Positions 37,339 to 46,252 of a stretch of 64,000 nt of DNA are shown here, one piece after another. The DNA comes from Microbacterium excoecariae. Lineage in GTDB: Bacteria > Actinomycetota > Actinomycetes > Actinomycetales > Microbacteriaceae. The notes beneath the pieces are model-generated. The model was not told the origin of the DNA. It ran no database searches and worked only from the letters and a program-made list of their open reading frames with translations. Position 1 is the stretch's first letter; each line of letters begins with the position of its first letter. A program made the position numbers and the translations under genes. The DNA is taken from positions 930,001 through 994,000 of the forward strand of contig NZ_JAANCO010000001.1 in assembly GCF_011326725.1 (NCBI RefSeq). Direction: 5' to 3'.

Positions 37339-38634
37339 ATGACCGCGCTCGCCTTTGTCGTCGGCGTCCTGGTGATGCTCGTCGGGCTCGCCCTGTCGAT
37401 CGCGTTGCATGAGCTCGGCCACATCCTCCCGGCCAAGGCGTTCGGCGTGCGGGTGGGCCAGTACATGATCGGGTTCGGGCCGACGCTCTGGTCGAAGCGC
37501 GTGGGCGAGACCGAGTACGGGTTCAAGGCCCTTCCGCTCGGCGGGTTCATCTCGATCGCCGGGATGTACCCGCCGAGCCCCGCGCACGACGCGCGCCGCA
37601 CGCGGATCTGGTCGGCGCTCGTGCAGGACGCGCGCGCGGCGAACGACGAGACGATCGCGGAGGCGGGCGAGCGCACGCTCTACCGGCAGGCGACGTGGAA
37701 GCGCGTCGTCGTCATGCTCGGCGGGCCCGCCATGAACCTCGTGCTCGCGATCGTGACGTTCTCCGTGCTCTTCAGCGGAATCGGCGTCACCCAGTCCACG
37801 ACGACGGTCGCGTCCGTGTCCGAGTGCGTGCTGCCGGCCGGATCCGCGCAGACCGCGTGCACCGACGCGGATCCCGCGTCCCCTGCCGCGGCCGCGGGCC
37901 TCGAGCCGGGGGACGAGATCGTGTCCGTGGACGGCACGGCGACCGCGACGTTCGCCGAGGCGTCCGCCATCATCCGCGACCACCCGGGCGACACGATCGA
38001 GGTCGTCGTCGACCGCGACGGCGCGCGAGAGACGCTCCGCGTGACGCCCGTGCTCGCGACCAACACCTACACGAACGCCGCGGGCGACGAGGTCACGGAC
38101 GAGGTCGGTTTCGTCGGGTTCTCGCCGACGACCGAGCGCGTGCGCCAGCCGCTGACGGCGGGCGCCGAGGCGGCCTTCGAGAACGTCGGGTCGGTCGCGG
38201 AGATCATCGTGCAGCTCCCCGTGCGGCTGTACGACACGGCCGTCGACCTGTTCACGGGCGGCGAGCGCGACGCGGACGGCCCGATCAGCGTGATCGGCGT
38301 CGGGCGCATCGCGGGCGAGGTGGCGGCGACGGAAGCACCTATCGTCGATCGCGTCGCGGTCATGCTGGGGCTCGTCGGATCCCTCAACATCGCGCTGATG
38401 GTGTTCAACCTCATCCCGCTCCTGCCGCTGGACGGCGGGCACGTCGTCGTGGCCCTGTGGGATGGCGTGAAGCGGCTGTTCGCGCGCCTCACGGGGCGGC
38501 CCGCGCCGCAGCCGGCCGACGCGACGCGCCTGGTCCCGCTCACGCTCGTCGTCGTCGTGCTGATGATCGGCATGGGCGCGCTGCTGTTCGCGGCCGACAT
38601 CTTCAACCCGGTCGACCTCTTCGGCGCGGGCTGA
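37339..38634 (+). CDS. rseP: Site-2 (M50) metalloprotease RseP/RIP1-like
   Basis: 431-residue intramembrane zinc protease. The zinc motif is HELGH (24-28) in the first helix. A PDZ domain spans about residues 175-235 (GLEPGDEIVSVDGTATATF). The third zinc ligand region LLPLDGGHVVVALW is near the C-terminus, and there are four helices. It cleaves membrane-bound anti-sigma factors or remnant peptides in relatives; the substrate here is unknown. It stands with dxr and ispG as in many actinobacteria, but ispG is displaced. It starts 3 nt after the Mur ligase. Confidence 0.93.
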   Translation: MTALAFVVGVLVMLVGLALSIALHELGHILPAKAFGVRVGQYMIGFGPTLWSKRVGETEYGFKALPLGGFISIAGMYPPSPAHDARRTRIWSALVQDARAANDETIAEAGERTLYRQATWKRVVVMLGGPAMNLVLAIVTFSVLFSGIGVTQSTTTVASVSECVLPAGSAQTACTDADPASPAAAAGLEPGDEIVSVDGTATATFAEASAIIRDHPGDTIEVVVDRDGARETLRVTPVLATNTYTNAAGDEVTDEVGFVGFSPTTERVRQPLTAGAEAAFENVGSVAEIIVQLPVRLYDTAVDLFTGGERDADGPISVIGVGRIAGEVAATEAPIVDRVAVMLGLVGSLNIALMVFNLIPLLPLDGGHVVVALWDGVKRLFARLTGRPAPQPADATRLVPLTLVVVVLMIGMGALLFAADIFNPVDLFGAG

Positions 38635-38636
38635 CC

Positions 38637-40046
38637 TCAGCCGAGCCGCGCGAGCACGGTGCGGGCGGCGTGCCAGCCCGCCATGCCGTGCACTCCGGGG
38701 CCCGGCACCGTCGACGCGGACGTGAGGAAGAGCTGCGGATCCGGCGTCGCCCAGGGCGACAGGGAGGCGACGGGGCGGGCGAGGAGCTGGCGCATGTCCG
38801 CCAGGCCGCCGTCGATCGATCCGCCGATCTCGTTGGCGTTGTGCGCCTCCATCTCGCGGGGCGACATCGTGTGGCGCGCGAGGATCCGCTCGCGGAAACC
38901 GGGCGCGAACCGCTCGATCTGATCCTCGATGGCGGCGGTCATGTCCACCTCGCACCCCGCGGGGACATGGCAGTAGGCCCAGAGCGTGTGCTTGCCCGCG
39001 GGGGCGCGCGTCGGGTCGGCGGCGGAGGCCTGCGCGGCCAGGACGAAGGGGCGCTCGGGGACGCGGCCACGCGCGACGTCGCGCTCGGCGCGGACGACCT
39101 CCGCCGCCGTGCCGCCGAGGTGGACGGTGCCCGCCCCCGCCATGCGCGGATCCGTCCATGGCACGGGGCCGTCGAGCGCCCAGTCGAGCTTGAACACGCC
39201 CGCCCCGTAGCGAAAGCGCGCGAGCCGGTGGGCGTAGCGGGCCGGGAAACGGTGACCGGCGAGCTGCAGCGCCTGGCGGGGCGTGACGTTCAGCAGCACG
39301 GCGCGCGCGGAGGGCAGGTCGTCGACGCTGCGTACCCGGTGGCCCGTGACGATCTCCCCGCCGTGGGCGGCGAGCCGGGCGGCGAGTGCGTCCGCGATCG
39401 ACTGGGAACCGCCGACTGCGACGGGCCAGCCGACGCCGTGCGCGAAGGCGGCGAGGGCGACGCCGACGAGCGCCGTCGCGGGGGCGTGCAGGTCGTTGAC
39501 GGCGTGCGCCGCCACGCCCGCGATCAGCGCCCGCGTGCGTTCCTCGCGAAGTGCCCGGGCGATCCAGGTCGTCGGCCATACGCTCGTCGCGCCGAGCGCG
39601 ATGAGATCGGGCGTGGGGTGCAGCGGATCCCCGATGGCGCGCGCGAGCTGCGGCCAGCGCGCCCCGAACGTTCCCATGACCGCGCGCCAGGCTCCGGCGT
39701 CCCGGCCGAGGCCCGCGGCTGTTTCGCCCGCGTCGCGGAGGAGGTACGCCGTCTCGCCCGGGCCGACCGGGTGGGCGAGGGGGATCTCCGGGTGGGCGAA
39801 CGCCAGGCCCTCGCGCTCGAGGCCCAGGCCGCGGAAGGCCGGGCTCGCGAGCGCCATCGGGTGCACCGCCGCGCACACGTCGTGGCGGAAACCGGGGAGC
39901 GTGAGCTCCTCGGTGCGCAGGCCGCCGCCGATCCGGTGCTGCGCCTCGAGGACGAGCACCCGCCAGCCGGCCTCCGCCAGCGTCACCGCCGCGACGAGCC
40001 CGTTCGGGCCGGCCCCGACGACGACCGCGTCGACGTCGTGTGTCAT
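38637..40046 (-). CDS. Phytoene-dehydrogenase-related FAD oxidoreductase (COG1233-like)
   Basis: 469 residues. The FAD dinucleotide fold is at the N-terminus (VVVGAGPNGLVAAVTLAEAG, then LEAQHRIGGGLRTEEL). A second conserved stretch near the end (HGMAGWHAARTVL) is typical for this group. Carotenoid desaturases share this fold, but no carotenoid genes are adjacent, so substrate is open. TATCGT (reverse, 40058-40053) lies 6 nt before the ATG. Its stop is 2 nt from the convergent rseP stop. It forms an inserted reverse-strand block with trpEG. Confidence 0.8.
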   Translation of the reverse strand: MTHDVDAVVVGAGPNGLVAAVTLAEAGWRVLVLEAQHRIGGGLRTEELTLPGFRHDVCAAVHPMALASPAFRGLGLEREGLAFAHPEIPLAHPVGPGETAYLLRDAGETAAGLGRDAGAWRAVMGTFGARWPQLARAIGDPLHPTPDLIALGATSVWPTTWIARALREERTRALIAGVAAHAVNDLHAPATALVGVALAAFAHGVGWPVAVGGSQSIADALAARLAAHGGEIVTGHRVRSVDDLPSARAVLLNVTPRQALQLAGHRFPARYAHRLARFRYGAGVFKLDWALDGPVPWTDPRMAGAGTVHLGGTAAEVVRAERDVARGRVPERPFVLAAQASAADPTRAPAGKHTLWAYCHVPAGCEVDMTAAIEDQIERFAPGFRERILARHTMSPREMEAHNANEIGGSIDGGLADMRQLLARPVASLSPWATPDPQLFLTSASTVPGPGVHGMAGWHAARTVLARLG

Positions 40047-40067
40047 GCCCTCACGATATCGCTCGGA

Positions 40068-41984
40068 TCAGGCCGCGGCGTGGGCGACGAGGCGCTCGAG
40101 CGTGCGGATCCCGTCGCGCGACAGGATCGACTCGAGGTGCCCCTGCACGCTCGCAAACGCGGGGCCGCGCAGGGCGAAGACGTCGCCCGTCGGGCCCGCC
40201 GCGATCTCGACCTCGCCCCGCTCGTCGTCGACGAGGAGCGTCTCGCCGGGGCCGACCCGGGCCGTGAAGGTGTTGTAGAAGCCGATCGCCGCCTGCTCGC
40301 CGAAGACGTCGATCTCCAGCTGCAGGCCCTGGTGCGGGCTGTCGAGCGGCACGACGGGGATCCCGAGCTCGCGGGCGAGCAGCTGGTGGCTCAGGCAGAC
40401 GGCTACGAGCGGCGCGCGGGCGTCGAGGCGGCGCGCGACGACCTCCCGTAGGCGCGCGATGCGCGCGCTGTCGGTGTCCTCGGGGTCGCCGGGGCCCGGT
40501 CCCGCGAGCACGATCTCGGCGGCGTCGACCTCCGCGTCGGTGGCCTCGTCCCACGGAACGATGCGGACCTCGAGGCCAAGATGGCGCAGCTGATGGGCGA
40601 GCATCGTCGTGAAGCGGTCTTCCGCATCGATCACGAGCGCGCTCCGGCCCGCGAGGGGGCGGTCGGCGCCGGGCTGCTCGTCGAGCCAGAAGGGCGCGAG
40701 CCGCGCGTTCCGCGACGCGAGGAGCTCGGCGATCTCGGGATCCTCCGCCAGCGGGGTGCGCGCGGATCCGGGCGCGTCGTCGTCGCTTCCCGCGACGGTC
40801 GTGACGGCGCGCGGGATGGCGCCGATCGCGCCGAGCACGCCCGCGGCCTTCCCGTGCGTCTCGGCCACCTCGCCGTAGGGGTCGCTGTGCCGCACGAGGG
40901 TCGCGCCGGCCGGGACGCGGAGCGTTCCGTCCGCGACGTAGGCCGTGCGGATGAGGATCGGCGCGTCCAGATCGTGCCCGCCCGCGCGGGGAGTGAACAG
41001 CGCGGCCACCCCCGAGTAGTACCCGCGCGGGGTCGTCTCGTGGCGGCGGATGACGGCGCACGCGTTCTGCATGGGGGAGCCCGTGACCGTCGGCGCGAAC
41101 ATCGTCTCGCGGAGGATGTCGCGCGGGTCGAGCCGCGAGGTGCCGCGCAGGACGTACTCTGTGTGCGTCAGGCGCGACATCTCCTTGAGGTGCGGTCCCG
41201 TGATGCGGCCGCCGTCGCTGCACACGGCGCTCATCATCTTGAGCTCCTCGTCCACGACCATGAAGAGCTCCTCCGTCTCCTTCGCGTCGCGGAGGAACGC
41301 GCCGAGGGTCTCGCGCGTCGCCCCGCCCGCGGGGTGGCGGAAGGTGCCGGAGATGGGGTTCATCGTCACGACGCGGCTGTCGCCCGAGCGCTCGGCCGTG
41401 ACGTGCGCCTCGGGGCTCGCGCCGACGGCGACGTGGCCGTCCGTGACGATCGCGAAGGTCCAGTACGCGCCGCGCTCGTGCTCGAGCAGGGCGCGGAACC
41501 ACGTGAGCGCGGCGACGCGCGGGTCCGCCTCCACGCGCGCGGTGTAGTCGCGGCGGATGACGAAGTTGGCTCCCTCGCCGCGCCCGATCTCGTCCCGGAT
41601 GACGGTGCGCACGATCTCGGCGTAGGACTCGTCGTCGATGTCGAATCCCGCGTCGGCGAGGGGGACCTCGTCCGACGGGAGGGCCGCGATGACGTCGGCC
41701 GAGGGGAACTCCTCGCGCGAGCGCACCACGAGGCAGCGCAGCGGGGCGTCGTCGTCGTGCGCCTCGTACCCGCGCTCGGTGACCTGGCGGAACGGCACCA
41801 TCGCGAGCACCTCCTGGCCGGCGCCGTCGGGCGCGGTCAGCGGGATGTCGGCCAGGGCCGGCACATCGACCACGTCGCCGCGCAGGAGCTCGACGGTGTC
41901 CGCGCCGTCCCGCGCGATGAGCGCGAAGGGCTGGGAGGGATCCGCGGCGAGCGCGGCGAACAGGTCGGCGGTCTCAGAAGACAT
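40068..41984 (-). CDS. trpE: Fused anthranilate synthase (TrpE-TrpG, PhzE-like architecture)
   Basis: 638 residues. Chorismate-binding synthase domain (about 1-430) with MNPISGTFRHPAGGATRETL, MVVDEELKMMSAVCSDGG and FAPTVTGSPMQNACAVIRRHE. A class I glutamine amidotransferase domain follows, with the triad Cys530 (VAVCLSHQ), His616 and Glu618 (QGHLES). It converts chorismate and glutamine to anthranilate. The sequence pattern is close to PhzE, which makes 2-amino-2-deoxyisochorismate for phenazines. A Trp-Trp leader peptide upstream argues for anthranilate and tryptophan. No other trp or phz genes are in the window. The ATG at 41984 is chosen after the leader hairpins. Confidence 0.87.
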   Translation of the reverse strand: MSSETADLFAALAADPSQPFALIARDGADTVELLRGDVVDVPALADIPLTAPDGAGQEVLAMVPFRQVTERGYEAHDDDAPLRCLVVRSREEFPSADVIAALPSDEVPLADAGFDIDDESYAEIVRTVIRDEIGRGEGANFVIRRDYTARVEADPRVAALTWFRALLEHERGAYWTFAIVTDGHVAVGASPEAHVTAERSGDSRVVTMNPISGTFRHPAGGATRETLGAFLRDAKETEELFMVVDEELKMMSAVCSDGGRITGPHLKEMSRLTHTEYVLRGTSRLDPRDILRETMFAPTVTGSPMQNACAVIRRHETTPRGYYSGVAALFTPRAGGHDLDAPILIRTAYVADGTLRVPAGATLVRHSDPYGEVAETHGKAAGVLGAIGAIPRAVTTVAGSDDDAPGSARTPLAEDPEIAELLASRNARLAPFWLDEQPGADRPLAGRSALVIDAEDRFTTMLAHQLRHLGLEVRIVPWDEATDAEVDAAEIVLAGPGPGDPEDTDSARIARLREVVARRLDARAPLVAVCLSHQLLARELGIPVVPLDSPHQGLQLEIDVFGEQAAIGFYNTFTARVGPGETLLVDDERGEVEIAAGPTGDVFALRGPAFASVQGHLESILSRDGIRTLERLVAHAAA

Positions 41985-42030
41985 CGGGTGCTCACTTCGA
42001 TAGCGGGGCGGAGGTCCCGCACATACGCGA

Positions 42031-42055
42031 AACGACCGCCGGATGGACGGTCGTT
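42031..42055 (-). promoter_or_regulatory. Second hairpin in the trpEG leader
   Basis: AACGACCG and CGGTCGTT form an 8-bp stem with a 9-nt loop, 47 nt upstream of the trpEG ATG, followed by a short T-run on the RNA strand. Its 3' arm (GGCGGTC, 42043-42037) can also pair, with one G-U wobble, with GACTGCC inside the leader peptide coding region (42107-42101), which would be an antiterminator-type alternative. Confidence 0.45.
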
Positions 42056-42068
42056 CTCGACATTCGCG

Positions 42069-42096
42069 AAAAGGGGGCCGCCTTCTTAGGCGGGCC
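42069..42096 (-). terminator. Attenuator-like hairpin overlapping the trpL stop
   Basis: On the RNA strand GGCCCGCCT (42096-42088) pairs with AGGCGGCCC (42083-42075), loop AAGA, one C-C mismatch, then CC and four T (42072-42069). This is the shape of an intrinsic terminator. The 5' arm covers the end of the Trp-Trp leader frame. The self-complementary TTCGCGAA occurs on both sides (42115-42108 and 42070-42063) and could form an outer stem around it. Confidence 0.6.
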
Positions 42097-42118
42097 ACCA
42101 GGCAGTCTTCGCGAACAC
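42086..42118 (-). CDS. trpL: Tryptophan leader peptide (trpL-like), 10 residues
   Basis: Short frame GTG-to-TAA encoding MFAKTAWWPA, with two consecutive Trp codons (42100-42095). It lies 101 nt upstream of trpEG. The -10-like TAGCGT (42131-42126) ends 7 nt before the GTG, so the transcript should start at the leader codon itself. Streptomyces trpEG genes have a similar MFA...WWW leader. Ribosome stalling at the Trp codons when charged tRNA-Trp is scarce would affect the hairpin that overlaps its 3' end. The frame is too short for statistical support; the evidence is context. Confidence 0.75.
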   Translation of the reverse strand: MFAKTAWWPA

Positions 42119-42125
42119 GTGACAG

Positions 42126-42155
42126 ACGCTACACACTCGCTGTGGATCCCTGCAA
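42126..42155 (-). promoter_or_regulatory. Promoter of trpL-trpEG
   Basis: The -10 candidate TAGCGT (42131-42126) and a -35-like TTGCAG (42155-42150) with an 18-nt spacer. It is one of the few promoters here where both hexamers can be suggested. It is divergent from ispG. Confidence 0.5.
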
Positions 42156-42182
42156 CTGAGGAGCGGTGCCGTCGTCCCGGCG

Positions 42183-42188
42183 TAGTCT
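42183..42188 (+). promoter_or_regulatory. -10 TAGTCT of ispG
   Basis: TAGTCT ends 6 nt before the ispG GTG and predicts a leaderless transcript. It faces the trpL promoter with about 50 bp between the two hexamers. Confidence 0.5.
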
Positions 42189-42194
42189 GGGTCC

Positions 42195-43346
42195 GTGCCT
42201 GCAGTCAACATCGGAATGCCCCGCGTCCCCGAGATCCTCGCCCCGCGACGGAAGTCGCGGCAGATCAACGTCGGCAAGGTCAAGGTCGGCGGCAACGCCC
42301 CCGTCTCCGTGCAGTCGATGACGACGACGAAGACGCACGACATCAACGCGACGCTGCAGCAGATCGCGGAGCTGACGGCGTCCGGGTGCGAGATCGTGCG
42401 CGTCGCGTGCCCGACAGACAAGGACGCCGAGGCGCTGAAGATCATCGCGATGAAGAGCCAGATCCCGGTCATCGCGGACATCCACTTCCAGCCGAAGTAC
42501 GTTTTCGAGGCGATCGACGCGGGCTGCGGCGCGGTGCGCGTGAACCCCGGCAACATCCGGAAGTTCGACGACAAGGTCGGCGAGATCGCCAAGGCCGCGA
42601 AGGACGCGGGCGTCAGCCTGCGCATCGGCGTGAACGCGGGCTCGCTCGACCGCCGGCTCCTGGAGAAGTACGGCAAGGCGACGCCCGAGGCGCTCGTCGA
42701 GTCGGCGGTGTGGGAGGCGTCGCTGTTCGAGGAGCACGACTTCCACGACTTCAAGATCTCCGTCAAGCACAACGACCCGGTCGTGATGGTCAAGGCGTAC
42801 CGCCTGCTCGCCGAGCGGGGCGACTGGCCCCTGCACCTCGGCGTCACGGAGGCCGGGCCCGCCTTCCAGGGCACGATCAAGTCGGCGACCGCCTTCGGGA
42901 TCCTCCTCAGCGAGGGCATCGGCGACACGATCCGCGTCTCACTCTCGGCCCCGCCGGCCGAGGAGGTCAAGGTGGGACACCAGATCCTGCAGTCGCTCAA
43001 CCTGCGCGAGCGCACGCTCGAGATCGTGTCGTGCCCCTCGTGCGGGCGCGCCCAGGTCGATGTCTACACGCTCGCGGAGAACGTCACCGAGGGTCTCAAG
43101 GACATGACGGTGCCGTTGCGCGTCGCCGTCATGGGGTGCGTCGTGAACGGCCCGGGCGAGGCGCGCGACGCCGACCTCGGCGTCGCGAGCGGCAACGGCA
43201 AGGGCCAGATCTTCGTCAAGGGCGAGGTCATCAAGACCGTCCCCGAGGCCGACATCGTGCAGACCCTCATCGAGGAGGCGAACCGGATCGCCGACGAGAT
43301 GGGGCCGGACGCCCAGATCGGCACCGCTCAGGTCGTCACGAGCTGA
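42195..43346 (+). CDS. ispG: 4-hydroxy-3-methylbut-2-en-1-yl diphosphate synthase
   Basis: [4Fe-4S] enzyme of the MEP isoprenoid pathway converting MEcPP to HMBPP. It is 383 residues. The TIM-barrel start ([19 protein letters not shown]) and the C-terminal cluster-binding cysteines are seen in [13 protein letters not shown] CPSCG and in [10 protein letters not shown]. It lies in the dxr-rseP-ispG group, but is parted from rseP by 3.5 kb of reverse-strand genes. Its 3' end overlaps the convergent LLM gene by 11 bp. Confidence 0.97.
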   Translation: MPAVNIGMPRVPEILAPRRKSRQINVGKVKVGGNAPVSVQSMTTTKTHDINATLQQIAELTASGCEIVRVACPTDKDAEALKIIAMKSQIPVIADIHFQPKYVFEAIDAGCGAVRVNPGNIRKFDDKVGEIAKAAKDAGVSLRIGVNAGSLDRRLLEKYGKATPEALVESAVWEASLFEEHDFHDFKISVKHNDPVVMVKAYRLLAERGDWPLHLGVTEAGPAFQGTIKSATAFGILLSEGIGDTIRVSLSAPPAEEVKVGHQILQSLNLRERTLEIVSCPSCGRAQVDVYTLAENVTEGLKDMTVPLRVAVMGCVVNGPGEARDADLGVASGNGKGQIFVKGEVIKTVPEADIVQTLIEEANRIADEMGPDAQIGTAQVVTS

Positions 43347-44277
43347 CGCCCGCGTCGCCGGGCCCGGCCGGAACATTGGCGTCCGCGACGAACGGCCGGG
43401 CGACCTCCGCGAAGAACCAGCCGCCCGCGTCCGCGACCTCGGCGGCCGAGGAGCACGCCGTGGCGGGCAGGATGAACTCGTCCACGCCCGCCTCCCGGTA
43501 GGCGCCCATGGCGTCCACAAGCTGCGCCGCGGATCCGCCGATCGCCGGGCGGCCCTTCTCGGCGACGGCCTGGGCGCGCTCCGCGTCGCCCGGGAACACG
43601 AGGGCCTGCGTCGAGCGGTGCAGGGAGCGCGGCTCGCGCCCCGCGGCCTCGAGCGCGTCGGTGAAGATCGCGTTCTTGGGGCCGTACTGCTCGGGCGTCG
43701 ACCAGAAGTTCCACTCGTCGGCGTACCGCGCGACGAGGCGGGGCATGACCTTCTCGCCCTTGCCGCCCACGAGGATCGGCAGGCGCGCGTGCGGCCGCGG
43801 GTGAAGGCTCGCGCCCTCGAGGCGGTAGCGCTCGCCGGAGAACGACACGCTCTCCTCGTCGCGTAGGCGCGTCCAGATCCCGAGCGCTTCGCGGAACCAG
43901 CGGATCCGGCTCGGCACGTCGCCGTAGTCGATGCCGAAAGCGCGGTGCTCGTTCTCCTGCCAGCCCGCGCCGACGCCGAGGACGAAGCGCCCGTCGGCGA
44001 TGTCGGAGAGCGCCGCCGCCTGCTTCGCGACGACGCCGGGGTGGCGGTAGGTGTTGCCGAGCACCATCGAGCCGATCCGCACGCGCTCCGTCACGGCGGC
44101 GAGCGCGGTGAGCTGCGTGAGGCATTCGCCGCGCGCCCCGTCGTTCGGCTCGGGGGTGTTGTCCATGAAGTGGTCCTCGAGCCAGAGGCCGTGCCAGCCG
44201 GTGCCCTCCGCGTCCAGGGCCGCGGCGCGCAGCTCGGACCAGGGCAGGTGTGCGGGCAGCCAGAGCGAGAACTTCAT
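43336..44277 (-). CDS. LLM-class (F420/flavin-dependent) oxidoreductase
   Basis: 313 residues of the luciferase-like monooxygenase fold. The N-terminal [10 protein letters not shown] strand, [55 protein letters not shown] core and the [23 protein letters not shown] region are typical. Many actinobacterial members use coenzyme F420; FMN is also possible and the substrate is unknown. ATG with TAGCCT (reverse, 44289-44284) 6 nt upstream. It is divergent from proS. Confidence 0.85.
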   Translation of the reverse strand: MKFSLWLPAHLPWSELRAAALDAEGTGWHGLWLEDHFMDNTPEPNDGARGECLTQLTALAAVTERVRIGSMVLGNTYRHPGVVAKQAAALSDIADGRFVLGVGAGWQENEHRAFGIDYGDVPSRIRWFREALGIWTRLRDEESVSFSGERYRLEGASLHPRPHARLPILVGGKGEKVMPRLVARYADEWNFWSTPEQYGPKNAIFTDALEAAGREPRSLHRSTQALVFPGDAERAQAVAEKGRPAIGGSAAQLVDAMGAYREAGVDEFILPATACSSAAEVADAGGWFFAEVARPFVADANVPAGPGDAGVSS

Positions 44278-44316
44278 GCGCCCAGGCTAGCCGCCGGCAC
44301 GGCCTAGACTCGGTGC
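44278..44316. promoter_or_regulatory. 39-bp divergent promoter, LLM oxidoreductase / proS
   Basis: Reverse TAGCCT (44289-44284) is 6 nt from the LLM ATG; forward TAGACT (44305-44310) is 6 nt from the proS GTG. Both transcripts are predicted leaderless. Confidence 0.55.
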
Positions 44317-46083
44317 GTGGTCACCCGTCTCTCCCAGCTCTTTGTCCGCACCCTCCGCGAGGATCCGTCCGACGCGGAGGTACGCAGCCATCGCCTCCTC
44401 GTGCGCGCCGGATACATTCGGCGCCAGGCGCCGGGCATCTTCGCGTGGCTCCCGCTCGGCCTGCGCGTGAAGGCCAAGCTTGAGCAGATCGTGCGCGAGG
44501 AGATGGCCGCCGCGGGCGCGCAGGAGGTGCACTTCCCGGCCCTCATGCCGCGCGAGCCCTACGAGCAGACGGGCCGATGGGACGAGTACGGCGACGCGCT
44601 GTTCCGCCTGAAGGACCGCAAGGACGCTGACTACCTGCTCGCGCCCACGCACGAGGAGGCGTTCACGCTGCTCGTGAAAGATCTGTACACCTCGTATAAG
44701 GACCTGCCGCTGACGCTGTTCCAGATCCAGGACAAGTACCGCGACGAGGCGCGCCCGCGCGCCGGCCTGCTGCGCGGCCGCGAGTTCACGATGAAGGACG
44801 CCTACTCGTTCGACTACACGGACGCCGGTCTCGACGCGAGTTACCAGGCGCAGCGCGACGCGTACGAGCGCATCTTCACGCGTTTGGGCGTCGATTACGC
44901 GATCGTCCAGGCCGACGCCGGCGCGATGGGCGGATCCCGGAGCGAGGAGTTCCTGCACCCGACGCCCGTCGGCGAGGACACGTTCGTGCGCAGCGCGGGC
45001 GGGTACGCCGCCAACGTCGAGGCCTTCACGACGCTCGCCCCCGAGCCGCGTCCCGTCGAGGGGCGCCCCGAGGCTGTGGTGTTCGATTCGCCGGGAACGA
45101 CGACGATCGACACGCTCGTCGCGCATGCGAACGAGGTCGTCGACGGCGCGCCCGAGGGCGGCTGGACGGCGGCGGACACCCTGAAGAACGTCGTCCTGGC
45201 CCTCGTTCACCCGAACGGCGAGCGCGAGCTCGTCGTCGTGGGCATTCCCGGCGACCGCGAGGTCGACGACAAGCGCGCCGAGGTCGCCTTCGCGCCCGCC
45301 GAGGTCGAGGCCGCCACGCCCGAAGACTTCGCGCGTCACCCCGGCCTCGTGCGCGGTTTCATCGGGCCGTGGTCGGCCGCCGGTCCCGTCCTCGGCGAGA
45401 CGTCTGCGACGGGGATCCGCTACCTCGTCGACCCGCGCGTGGTCAGCGGATCCGCCTGGATCACGGGCGCGAACACGCCGGACGCCCACGTGCACGGGCT
45501 GATCGCGGGGCGCGATTTCGCCGCCGACGGCACGGCCGAGGTGGCCAGCGTTCGCGCCGGCGACCCTGCTCCCGACGGATCCGGACCGGTGGAGCTCGCG
45601 CGCGGCATGGAGATCGGTCACGTCTTCCAGCTCGGCCGCAAGTACGCCGAGGCTCTGGGGCTCAAGGTCCTCGACGAGAACGGCAAGCAGGTCACGGTCA
45701 CGATGGGCTCCTACGGCATCGGCGTGACGCGCGTGCTGGCGATCCTCGCGGAGCTGCTGAGCGACGACCGCGGCCTCGTCTGGCCCGAGCAGATCGCGCC
45801 CTTCGACGTTCACGTGGTCGCCACGGGTAAGGGGCAGGAGGCCTATGACCTCGCCGAGGAGCTGGTCGGCGCGCTTGAGGCCGCCGGCCGCGACGTGCTC
45901 CTCGACGATCGCCCCAAGGCTTCGCCCGGCGTGAAGTTCGGCGACGCGGAGCTCATCGGTGTGCCGCAGCTCGTCGTCGTGGGCCGCGGCGCCGCGAACG
46001 GCGAGGTCGAGCTGTGGGATCGCCGCTCGGGCGACCGCGAGACGATGCCGCTCGGCGAGGCCGTGTCGCGCCTGACCGCGTGA
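44317..46083 (+). CDS. proS: Prolyl-tRNA synthetase
   Basis: Class II synthetase of the bacterial type, 588 residues, including the INS editing domain (about 225-400) that hydrolyses Ala-tRNA-Pro. Motif 2 is around [27 protein letters not shown] and motif 3 is [15 protein letters not shown], with the anticodon domain at the C-terminus. The GTG start directly follows TAGACT. In many actinobacteria proS lies just upstream of the rimP-nusA-infB operon, as here except for an inserted nuclease gene and no rimP. Confidence 0.97.
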   Translation: MVTRLSQLFVRTLREDPSDAEVRSHRLLVRAGYIRRQAPGIFAWLPLGLRVKAKLEQIVREEMAAAGAQEVHFPALMPREPYEQTGRWDEYGDALFRLKDRKDADYLLAPTHEEAFTLLVKDLYTSYKDLPLTLFQIQDKYRDEARPRAGLLRGREFTMKDAYSFDYTDAGLDASYQAQRDAYERIFTRLGVDYAIVQADAGAMGGSRSEEFLHPTPVGEDTFVRSAGGYAANVEAFTTLAPEPRPVEGRPEAVVFDSPGTTTIDTLVAHANEVVDGAPEGGWTAADTLKNVVLALVHPNGERELVVVGIPGDREVDDKRAEVAFAPAEVEAATPEDFARHPGLVRGFIGPWSAAGPVLGETSATGIRYLVDPRVVSGSAWITGANTPDAHVHGLIAGRDFAADGTAEVASVRAGDPAPDGSGPVELARGMEIGHVFQLGRKYAEALGLKVLDENGKQVTVTMGSYGIGVTRVLAILAELLSDDRGLVWPEQIAPFDVHVVATGKGQEAYDLAEELVGALEAAGRDVLLDDRPKASPGVKFGDAELIGVPQLVVVGRGAANGEVELWDRRSGDRETMPLGEAVSRLTA

Positions 46084-46091
46084 CACGCCCG

Positions 46092-46135
46092 CGGCGGGCG
46101 GGCATCACCCGCCGATAATCCCCCGTGACCGGGGG
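46092..46135 (+). terminator. Double hairpin after proS
   Basis: First stem CGGCGGG (46092-46098) with CCCGCCG (46108-46114). Second stem CCCCCG (46120-46125) with CGGGGG (46130-46135), loop TGAC, followed by AGTTT. Together they probably end proS transcription. Confidence 0.6.
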
Positions 46136-46252
46136 AGTTTCCCTCGCGTCCATGTCGCGGAAAGGCGCCGGAAACGATTCGCTGGAACGCTCGGCGGGTC
46201 GCCCGATTGCTCCGGCGCCACTTCCGCCATCGACACGAGGGATCCCTTTCGT

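Noticed and set aside
35542..39876. A 1,444-codon open frame on the reverse strand over the Mur ligase, rseP and the oxidoreductase
   Set aside because: It is antisense or out of frame to real genes and has an Arg-rich, low-complexity composition typical of shadow frames.
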